Assembly: GCA_027485815.1 (NCBI GenBank)
Contig: JAIXQE010000014.1
Coordinates: 1 to 57,149 of the forward strand
Source of the DNA: Opitutaceae bacterium
Lineage (GTDB): Bacteria; Verrucomicrobiota; Verrucomicrobiia; Opitutales; Opitutaceae
Length of the DNA stretch: 57,149 bases
Direction: 5' to 3'
Under the pieces are notes generated by a model. It ran no database searches, was not told the origin of the DNA, and saw only the letters and a program-made list of their open reading frames with translations. This document shows positions 51,178 through 57,149 of this stretch, one piece after another. Each line of letters opens with the position of its first letter. Within the stretch, counting starts at the first letter, position 1. The translations under genes were made by a program, and so were the position numbers.

Positions 51178-52170
51178 ATGCGTTCCCGCCTGTTGCGTTC
51201 CTGGGGCCTGGCCCTCGCCGTCCTGGCGCTGGGTGCCTGCGCGCGCGGCCCGGAACAGCCCGCCGCCGCTCCGGCCCCCGCGGCGTCGCGCCCGCGGGTG
51301 GTCCTGCAGACGGACTGGTTCCCGCAGGGCGAGCACGGCGGTTTTTATCAGGCGCTCGCCGCCGGGCATTACGCGGCCGCGGGCCTCGAGGTGGAAATCT
51401 GGCCCGGAGGGCCGGGCTCCGGCATCCGGCTCAAGGTCGCCCGCGGCGACGCGGATTTCGGGATGCTGCGCGCCGACGACGTCCTGCTCGCCGCCAGCCG
51501 CGGACTCCCGCTGGTGATGGTGATGGCGACGCTCCAGCACGAACCGCTCGCCCTGATGGTGCACGCGGACAGCCCGGTCCGCGCTTTTCCGGACCTCGCC
51601 GGCCGCACCGTGATCGGCAACGTCGGGATGGCGTGGCTGCCGTACCTCGAGCGCCGCTTCGGGATCACCTTCGAGAAACGCCAGAACACCTACGGCCTGG
51701 GCGAGTTCCTCGGCCGCCCGGACCTCATCCAGCAGGTGATGGTCACGAACGAGCCCTACTTCGCCCGCCAACAGGGCCGCGAGGTGCGCTGGCTCAGCCT
51801 CGCGGCCGCGGGTTACGATCCGTACCACGTCGTCGTCGCGCGCCGCTCGCTGGTGCGGGATCGCCCCGAGGTGGTCCGGGCGTTCGTGGCGGCCTCGATC
51901 CGCGGCTGGCACGAGTACCTGACCGCCGATCCCGCCGCGGCCGACGCGCTCATCCGGCAGCGCAACCCCCAGATGTCGGCCGGCCTCCTGGAGCATTCGC
52001 GGCGCGAACTGATCGCCGGGGGGTACGTGACGGGTGACCCCGCCCGCGGCGAGCGCATCGGCCGGCTGGACCCGGCGCGGGTGGCGGCCTTGGCGGGACA
52101 ACTCCGCGAACTCGGCATCCTCGAGGCGCCCTTGGATCTCTCCACGGTGGTGCTCCCGCCCGCGCCCTGA
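51178..52170 (+). CDS. NMT1/THI5-like substrate-binding lipoprotein
   Basis: The 330-residue protein starts with a lipoprotein signal ending LALGAC (Cys21). An Ala/Pro-rich linker then leads to the NMT1/SsuA-like fold: VVLQTDWFPQGEHGGFYQAL, LKVARGDADFGMLRADDVLL, LAGRTVIGNVGMAW and QVMVTNEPYF. Such proteins bind pyrimidine (thiamine precursor), sulphonate or nitrate-type ligands for an ABC importer. No permease or ATPase gene is next to it. The neighbouring amidase and RidA genes suggest use of an amide- or amine-bearing nutrient. The ATG at 51178 was chosen over the ATG at 51171 because only it is in frame. Confidence 0.85.
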   Translation: MRSRLLRSWGLALAVLALGACARGPEQPAAAPAPAASRPRVVLQTDWFPQGEHGGFYQALAAGHYAAAGLEVEIWPGGPGSGIRLKVARGDADFGMLRADDVLLAASRGLPLVMVMATLQHEPLALMVHADSPVRAFPDLAGRTVIGNVGMAWLPYLERRFGITFEKRQNTYGLGEFLGRPDLIQQVMVTNEPYFARQQGREVRWLSLAAAGYDPYHVVVARRSLVRDRPEVVRAFVAASIRGWHEYLTADPAAADALIRQRNPQMSAGLLEHSRRELIAGGYVTGDPARGERIGRLDPARVAALAGQLRELGILEAPLDLSTVVLPPAP

Positions 52171-52225
52171 CCGCGGGGCAGGAAGGGATTGCATCGGGAC
52201 CGTCGCCGCGGTGGGGTGGGGGACG

Positions 52226-52690
52226 ATGTCCCCCGAAGCCCGCCTCGCCGCCCTTGGCCTCACCCTCCCGGATCCGCCGGTCGCCGCCGGCAGCTACGTC
52301 CCCGTCGTCCGCACCGGCAACCTGCTGTACTGCGCCGGCACCATCGCGATGCGCAACGGCGTCCTGACCCACGTGGGCCAGGTCGGCCGCGAGCAGACGG
52401 TCGAGAGCGCCCGTGAGGCCGCCGCGGTCTGCGTGCTCAACACCCTCGCCAACCTGCGGGCATCCCTCGGTTCCCTCGACCGGGTCGCGCGGATCGTCTT
52501 CGTCAACGGCTACGTCAATGCGGTGGATGGCTTCACCGAGAGTCCGGCGGTGCTCAATGGTGCGAGCGACCTGCTGGTGTCCATCTTCGGCGAGGCCGGC
52601 CGGCACGCGCGGGCCGCGGTGGCGGTCAACGGGCTCCCCCGTGGCACCACGGTCGAGGTGCAGGTCGTCGCGGAAGCGGTGGCCGGCTGA
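52226..52690 (+). CDS. RidA/YjgF-family protein
   Basis: The 154-residue protein begins SPEARLAALGLTLPDPPVAAGSYVPVVRTGN, with the GNLLYCAGTIAMRNG and VGREQTVESAREAAAVCVLN blocks of the longer RidA subfamily, and ends RAAVAVNGLPRGTTVEVQVVAEA. RidA proteins deaminate reactive enamine/imine intermediates; this subfamily (NGLPRG instead of a canonical RVEVEA-type end) lacks the catalytic arginine position of true RidA as far as can be seen, so activity is uncertain. The ATG at 52226 follows 55 nt after the binding lipoprotein. It is convergent with the argA-type gene. Confidence 0.85.
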   Translation: MSPEARLAALGLTLPDPPVAAGSYVPVVRTGNLLYCAGTIAMRNGVLTHVGQVGREQTVESAREAAAVCVLNTLANLRASLGSLDRVARIVFVNGYVNAVDGFTESPAVLNGASDLLVSIFGEAGRHARAAVAVNGLPRGTTVEVQVVAEAVAG

Positions 52691-52702
52691 GCCGTCCCGC
52701 GC

Positions 52703-54034
52703 TCAGAGCGCCCGCCGCAGCACCTTGGCGTTGCGCCCGCTCTCCTCGTAGGTGCGCAACCGCGCTTCGGGCAGGACCTCCTTGGAGGCCTCCTCGAAGC
52801 CGCACACGTTGGTGAAGAAGCCGAAATTCTGCGTCGACAGCGCCAGCAGGGTGTCGGCGCCGCGCTCCTTGGCCACCACCCCGGCGTATTCCACCATCTT
52901 CCGGCCGATGCCCCGGTTGTGGTAAAACGGCATCACGTAAAGCGAGCCCACCTCGGCCACCCGCGGCGCGTCCGGATAGAAGTACAGGGTCACGCAGGCG
53001 ATGATGTTCTCGTCGACCTCGAAGACGTAGAACTGCTCGATGTTCTTCTCGATCGCCTGCTGGGTGCGGTGGATCAGCTCCTCGCGGCGGACCGCGTTGC
53101 GCGTCAGGTTGTAGATCAGGCGCACGTCCCCCTTCCGCGCGCGCCGGATCTGCTGGTAATCGTTCCCGTAGACCAGCGAGCCTACCCCGTCGTTGGAGAA
53201 GATCTCGTTCAGGAGCCCGTCGAAGATCCGTCCGTCCAGGATGTGCACCCGCGGCGTCCCGGTCTCGATCGCCTTGATCGCGTGCAGGGCCTTGCTCTGG
53301 GCCGACGGATCGATGCGCGCGGGCGTCTCGCGGGCGATGTGCTGCAACGCCTCCAGCGAAATCTCCCGGCGGAACTCGCCGTCGATGTGGAGGCCGGCGA
53401 TCGGCCCGAGGAACAGGATCTTTGTCGCCTGCAACGCCTCGGCCACCTCCGCCGCCAGGAGGTCCGAGTTCAGCCGCAGCGACTTCCCGTCCGGCCCGAA
53501 GCCGATCGGCGGCAGCACCGGGATGATCTGCCGGTCGATGAGCTCCCCGAGGAAATCCTTGTCGATCCGGTCCACCTTCCCGGTGAACTGCTGGTCCACG
53601 CCGCGGATGATGCCCACCGGCAGGGCCCGCACGGCATTGGTGATCGCGCACTTGAGCAGGTTCTGGGTCAGCCCCTCCACGAACGCATGGGACGCCCGCG
53701 CCGCCGCCCGCACCGCGAGGTCCAGCGTCGCGGCGTCGGTCACTCCCGATCCGTCTGCGTTCGAGATCGGGATGCCCCGCAGCGCCGACAACTCGCGCAA
53801 CTGGTGGCTGATGCCGTGCACCAGCACCACCTTGATCCCCAGGGAACGGAGGACCGCGATGTCGACCAGGAGATTGCTGAAATTGTCATCCGCGATGATC
53901 GAACCGTCGACGGCGATGACGAAGATCTGCCCCTGGAAACGCGGCACGTACTTCAGGATCCCGCGCAGGTCCGTCGGCTTGATCGTGGTGCTGATCGCCG
54001 AGGTGGGGGCGGGCGTGCCGGAACTGGAGTTCAT
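52703..54034 (-). CDS. argA: Amino-acid N-acetyltransferase (N-acetylglutamate synthase)
   Basis: The 443-residue enzyme should make N-acetylglutamate, the first step of arginine synthesis. An N-terminal amino-acid kinase domain (about 20-290; VVLVHGISHQLREL, LPPIGFGPDGKSLRLNSD) acts in arginine feedback, and a C-terminal GNAT domain (about 300-440) carries the acetyl-CoA loop PFYHNRGIGRKMVEYA. The length matches classical ArgA. The gene stands alone; the start at 54034 leaves a short Ser/Thr/Pro leader of about 17 residues. Confidence 0.9.
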   Translation of the reverse strand: MNSSSGTPAPTSAISTTIKPTDLRGILKYVPRFQGQIFVIAVDGSIIADDNFSNLLVDIAVLRSLGIKVVLVHGISHQLRELSALRGIPISNADGSGVTDAATLDLAVRAAARASHAFVEGLTQNLLKCAITNAVRALPVGIIRGVDQQFTGKVDRIDKDFLGELIDRQIIPVLPPIGFGPDGKSLRLNSDLLAAEVAEALQATKILFLGPIAGLHIDGEFRREISLEALQHIARETPARIDPSAQSKALHAIKAIETGTPRVHILDGRIFDGLLNEIFSNDGVGSLVYGNDYQQIRRARKGDVRLIYNLTRNAVRREELIHRTQQAIEKNIEQFYVFEVDENIIACVTLYFYPDAPRVAEVGSLYVMPFYHNRGIGRKMVEYAGVVAKERGADTLLALSTQNFGFFTNVCGFEEASKEVLPEARLRTYEESGRNAKVLRRAL

Positions 54035-54090
54035 CGGTGGGGCGGCGAGTTGTCGGGGATGCGACCGGGCAGGTCAATAGCCGCCGCGGC

Positions 54091-54705
54091 TCACTTGACC
54101 TCGAGCCGCCACGTGCGGGAGCCGCGTCCGCCCGGCAGCAGCACCTCGTACGCGCCCGGCGCCAGCGTGCCGCCGGGCAGGGTCAGCAGCGCGATGGTCT
54201 GCCGCGAACGGGTCTGCAGGCCGCCGCTGACCCGCTCAAACCGCGGCGCGAGCACCAGTTGGTTGCCCCGCACATACAGGTCTGCCCCGCCCAGTTGCTC
54301 CTGATCGGAGGCCAGCCGGCACGTGAGTTCAATGGTGTAGGGCAACCGCTGGGCCACGGTCGGCGCCGCCCGCACGGTCAGGATCTCTTCCGCCAAGGGC
54401 AGGGGTTCGACCAACGTCTCCACCAGATCCGCCGGCAGCCCCCCCGCCACGCTCCGCGCCTCCGCCCCGCCGGGGACCGCCGGCCGGTCGGCCGGCCGCT
54501 GCGCCGTGAGCGGGATGCGCTGGTAGCCCGCCGCGAGCAGCCGCTTCACGTTCGCCTGGCGGCGCAGGTCCTCGTAGGGCTGGAACGCCGGCCCGGGCTT
54601 GCGATAGTACAGCGTCAGCCACGTGTACGGCACGACCACCGCGAGGATCGCGACGACGATCCACTTCAGCGGCCAAGGTCGGCGGTTGGACAACGGTGCG
54701 GGCAT
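54091..54705 (-). CDS. Hypothetical membrane-anchored protein
   Basis: The 204-residue product has one N-terminal membrane helix (about 14-32, WPLKWIVVAILAVVVPYTW) and an otherwise soluble part expected in the periplasm. I do not recognise a family. Its end reads beta-rich (LVLAPRFERVSG, GAYEVLLPGGRGSRTWRLEVK), suggesting a small beta-sandwich. The ATG at 54705 was chosen because it precedes the helix directly; the frame above it is antisense to the acidic tail of the neighbouring gene. It lies 55 nt after that gene and 56 nt before argA on the same strand. Confidence 0.65.
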   Translation of the reverse strand: MPAPLSNRRPWPLKWIVVAILAVVVPYTWLTLYYRKPGPAFQPYEDLRRQANVKRLLAAGYQRIPLTAQRPADRPAVPGGAEARSVAGGLPADLVETLVEPLPLAEEILTVRAAPTVAQRLPYTIELTCRLASDQEQLGGADLYVRGNQLVLAPRFERVSGGLQTRSRQTIALLTLPGGTLAPGAYEVLLPGGRGSRTWRLEVK

Positions 54706-54760
54706 CGCGGCGGAGCAAACCGGCGCGCCCGCCCGGTGCAAGCGCGGGCGGCGCGGCCGG

Positions 54761-55552
54761 TCACCGCTTCCGCGAACGGGTCTTCGGCTTCTCCTCCTCG
54801 TCGTCGGAGTCGCCGCCGTCCTTATCCTCATCCTCCTCGTCGTCGTCCTCGTCGCCTTCCTTCTTCTCCTCGTCGTCGCCGTCTCCCTCCTCGTCCTCAT
54901 CCCACTTCAGGGAGTCGTCGTTCTTGAGCTTCTCCTCCTCCTCCGCGTCGAGCTCCGGCAGGTCCTCGTCGTCCGCCTCATCGCCCTCGCCCTTGGCCGG
55001 CCCCTCCTCGTCCGGATCGTACCCGGCCGGCATGTAGTCAAGAATGCCGCCGAGCTCCTCGAAGACGTGCACCGCCTTGCCCTGGATGAAGCTGCTGTTC
55101 TGGTCCTCGCGGATCTCGTCCTCGACCTCGTCGACCGACAGCTTGGTCTCAAACTTGAACAGGTCGTTGAGCATCTTCACCCGGCACCGGGTGAGGTGAT
55201 CCAGCAGGTCGGCGTAGGGACCGTTCTCCTCGTCAAGGATGTCCGGCAGCGCGAAGAGCTTCTCCTCCGACTCGAACAGCGACTCCTTCATCCGGCGCAG
55301 GCGCACCTTTCCGGTGCCCAAGTCCTTGTCGATGCGGAACGGGATGAAGGCCGCCTCGAAGATGTCCTGGTCAAACCCGTAATCCCGCAGCGGCTCCACC
55401 AGCTCGACCAGGTGCTGCACCTGCCGCGGATCGACGATGCTCAGGCCGTCGACGTCCCAGCGCACGGGGTCGCTGGTCTCGGCGACCCACCAGTTGTGAT
55501 CCTCGCCGAGGCGGACGACGCACCATTCGAGCGGTTTGATTGCTTTGGCCAT
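54761..55552 (-). CDS. Hypothetical protein with long acidic C-terminal tail
   Basis: The 263-residue protein has a folded N-terminal part (about 1-170; KPLEWCVVRLGEDHNWWVAE, FIPFRIDKDLGTGKVRLRR). A tail of about 90 residues follows that is almost all Asp/Glu with some Lys (from about 172), and the last residues are basic (KPKTRSRKR). I do not recognise the family; highly acidic tails can mimic DNA or hold basic partners such as ribosomal proteins or histone-like proteins. The start MAKAIKPLEW is clear. It has no signal peptide, so it is expected in the cytoplasm. Confidence 0.75.
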   Translation of the reverse strand: MAKAIKPLEWCVVRLGEDHNWWVAETSDPVRWDVDGLSIVDPRQVQHLVELVEPLRDYGFDQDIFEAAFIPFRIDKDLGTGKVRLRRMKESLFESEEKLFALPDILDEENGPYADLLDHLTRCRVKMLNDLFKFETKLSVDEVEDEIREDQNSSFIQGKAVHVFEELGGILDYMPAGYDPDEEGPAKGEGDEADDEDLPELDAEEEEKLKNDDSLKWDEDEEGDGDDEEKKEGDEDDDEEDEDKDGGDSDDEEEKPKTRSRKR

Positions 55553-55737
55553 GGAAGAAAAAAGTCGGGTGAAATTTTCGCGCAGCGTGTTTCCTGAGAT
55601 TCAAAAAACAAGCAAAATTGAGCGCTGTTTCTTGCGGTCCCTTCGCGACGCGGCCGGCTCTGGAACCACTTCAAAAAAAAGGGGTTCTGCCACTCGGCGC
55701 CTTGCCAACGCGGCCGCTTTGGGCCCAGGTTGGGCGA

Positions 55738-56799
55738 ATGGGCAGCCTCTATGAAAAGCTGGTGCGGCCGGCGCTCTTCCGCCGCGATTCGGAGCACGCG
55801 CACGAGCTCGGCGTCAACGCGATGGCCGCCCTCGGCCGCCTCGGCCCCCTCTGCCGCCTCCTTGCCGCCCGGCACCAGCGCCTCGCCCGCGTGCAACGCC
55901 CCGTGCAGGCCTTCGGCCTCACGTTCCCCAACGCCGTCGGCCTCGCGGCCGGCTTCGACAAGGACGCCCGGGCCTGGCCCGCCGCCGCCGCCCTCGGCTT
56001 CGGCCACGTCGAGGTGGGCACGGTCACCGCCCACGCCCAGCCGGGCAACCCGCGGCCCCGGATGTTCCGCTATCCCGCCGAGGAGGCCGTGATCAACCGG
56101 ATGGGCTTCAACAACGGCGGTGCCACCGCGATGGCCGCCCGCCTCGCGCAGCAACCCGGCCCCGGCCACCGGGCCATCCCCCTCGGCATCAACCTCGGCA
56201 AATCCAAGGTGACGCCCCTGGAGGAGGCCACCGCCGACTACCTCGCGAGCTTCCGCTTGCTCGCGGATTGGGCCGACTACGTCGTGCTCAACGTCTCCAG
56301 CCCCAACACGCCCAACCTCCGCCAGTTGCAGGACGAGGCCCGGCTCCGGGAACTGCTGCAGACGATCACCGCCGCCAACCGCGAACGCCCCGCCGCGGGT
56401 CGCCGCGCGGTCCCGGTCCTGCTCAAGATTTCCCCCGACCTCTCCTGGCCCCAGATCGACGCCGTCCTCGCGGTGGTCGCCGAATTCCGCCTCGATGGCC
56501 TCATCGCCACCAACACGACGATCGCGCGGCCCGGCCCGTTCGCCGCGGTGGGCGAGGCCGGCGGGCTCAGCGGCGCCCCCCTCCGCCGCCGCTCCACCGA
56601 GATCATCGGCTACGTCGCCCGCGCCACGCAGGGGCGGTTGCCCCTCATCGGGGTCGGCGGGATCACCGATGTCGCCGGCGCCGCGGAGAAACTCGATGCC
56701 GGCGCCACGCTGGTGCAGGTCTACACGGGAATGATCTACCGCGGCCCGTTCTTCGCCGCGGCGCTCGCCCGGGGCCTCGCCGCCCGCCAGCGCTTCTGA
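55738..56799 (+). CDS. pyrD: Dihydroorotate dehydrogenase, class 2 (quinone)
   Basis: The 353-residue enzyme oxidises dihydroorotate to orotate in pyrimidine synthesis, passing electrons to quinone. The N-terminal SLYEKLVRPALFRRDSEHAH is the membrane-contacting helix pair of class 2. FMN-site blocks follow: GLAAGFDKDARAWP, NRMGFNNGGA and LNVSSPNTPNLRQLQ with the catalytic serine; LIGVGGI and QVYTGMIYRGP end it. The ATG at 55738 fits the family start; the frame above is open but AT-richer and not conserved-looking. It divides from the acidic-tail gene by 185 nt. Confidence 0.95.
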   Translation: MGSLYEKLVRPALFRRDSEHAHELGVNAMAALGRLGPLCRLLAARHQRLARVQRPVQAFGLTFPNAVGLAAGFDKDARAWPAAAALGFGHVEVGTVTAHAQPGNPRPRMFRYPAEEAVINRMGFNNGGATAMAARLAQQPGPGHRAIPLGINLGKSKVTPLEEATADYLASFRLLADWADYVVLNVSSPNTPNLRQLQDEARLRELLQTITAANRERPAAGRRAVPVLLKISPDLSWPQIDAVLAVVAEFRLDGLIATNTTIARPGPFAAVGEAGGLSGAPLRRRSTEIIGYVARATQGRLPLIGVGGITDVAGAAEKLDAGATLVQVYTGMIYRGPFFAAALARGLAARQRF

Positions 56800-56890
56800 G
56801 GGGCCGCGGCGCGTTTCCGCGGCCGGCGGCCATTTCGGTGCTGGACAAGGCCATCCGCATCCCTCTTAGTCCGCCCTCCTTCGATTTTCT

Positions 56891-56975
56891 GCTCAGGTGG
56901 TGGAATTGGTAGACACACACGTTTGAGGGGCGTGTGCCGTAAGGCGTAAGGGTTCGAGTCCCTTCCTGAGCACCA
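56891..56975 (+). tRNA. tRNA-Leu (GAG anticodon)
   Basis: The 85-nt gene starts gctcagg and ends cctgagcacca: a 7-bp acceptor stem, discriminator A and encoded CCA. The D arm reads tggtggaattggtagac as in class II tRNAs. The anticodon stem CACGT/GCGTG (one GU pair) encloses TTGAGGG, giving GAG. A long variable arm follows, and the T arm has ggttcgagtcc. GAG reads CUC/CUU leucine codons, frequent here. Confidence 0.95.
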
Positions 56976-57149
56976 TTTTCGAAGGGAGTCGGAGGCAAGA
57001 GGGGTCCATGGAAATGTCGCTGGATCTCAGGTTGAGTTGACTGGTCCTCACCCGCATTCTACTCCGACCCGAGGAACGGGCGGTCCGTTCGTCCGCCCGG
57101 TTCAGGCTCCGCCGACTGCGTCCCAAACGACCCGCCGGAATCGAGGCCA
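56976..57149. other. Window end after tRNA-Leu, no gene recognised
   Basis: These 174 bases hold no convincing coding frame. A small dyad, gggcgg/ccgccc, lies at about 57079-57099. The opposite strand is open but antisense to the tRNA and has no visible family resemblance. Confidence 0.4.

Noticed and set aside
54696-55037. A Ser-rich plus-strand frame of 113 codons
   Set aside because: It is the complement of the GAG/GAC/GAT-rich acidic tail of the minus-strand gene.
56893-57126. Minus-strand small open frame at the right edge
   Set aside because: Most of it is antisense to tRNA-Leu and it has no recognisable protein features.

Overview
The window is GC-rich DNA that looks like a chromosome segment from a member of the Verrucomicrobiota, most likely near Opitutaceae. 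This is an inference from gene families: a PVC-type cytochrome-dehydrogenase with HEAT repeats, tandem DUF4159 proteins beside a MoxR/DUF58/BatA set, DUF3526 ABC permeases next to a TonB receptor, a Tat-exported Gfo/Idh/MocA oxidoreductase, and a large protein resembling PPi-type PEP carboxykinase. Genes are packed tightly, often with 4-nt ATGA or GTGA stop/start overlaps, and Shine-Dalgarno sequences are mostly weak.

Region 1 (1-4150): the last codons of a probable outer-membrane protein, two DUF3526 ABC permeases and their ATPase, then a TonB-dependent receptor cut off after its plug domain. Region 2 (4150-7320) is the accessory part. It holds a decayed AlkC-like DNA alkylation repair gene between two 34-bp direct repeats, a Phd/VapC toxin-antitoxin pair, a convergent RelB-type antitoxin with a toxin gene broken by one in-frame stop, and a 488-nt stretch with iteron-like repeats and a perfect 19-bp inverted repeat.

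Region 3 (7320-24700) is mostly housekeeping and is nearly all on the minus strand: a two-component system, a DegP-type protease, a 2-oxoacid:ferredoxin oxidoreductase (korAB), thymidine kinase with a lactonase-fold protein, the PVC cytochrome-dehydrogenase, the PEPCK-like protein and an orphan amino-acid binding protein, followed by LptF/G on the plus strand. Region 4 (24700-33050): an ApbE/GT2/Agl23-type glycosyltransferase operon, a discoidin-like protein, a DoxX/Gfo-Idh-MocA pair, gcvT-gcvH without gcvP, and a TPR protein with a Fur-family regulator.

Region 5 (33216-49899) is the most unusual block. Ten plus-strand genes lie end to end: a TPR gluzincin peptidase, two DUF4159 proteins, a MoxR ATPase, a DUF58 protein, a BatA-like VWA protein, a 1258-aa DUF4175-like coiled-coil protein, a second VWA-like membrane protein, a caspase-fold protein without the catalytic cysteine, and an amidohydrolase. 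The likely picture is an envelope-associated MoxR chaperone machine with a peptidase at one end and a pseudo-protease at the other; its biological role is not known to me.

Region 6 (49829-57149): an amidase overlapping the amidohydrolase tail-to-tail, an NMT1-like binding lipoprotein and a RidA protein, then N-acetylglutamate synthase, two hypothetical proteins (one with a long acidic tail), class 2 dihydroorotate dehydrogenase and tRNA-Leu(GAG).
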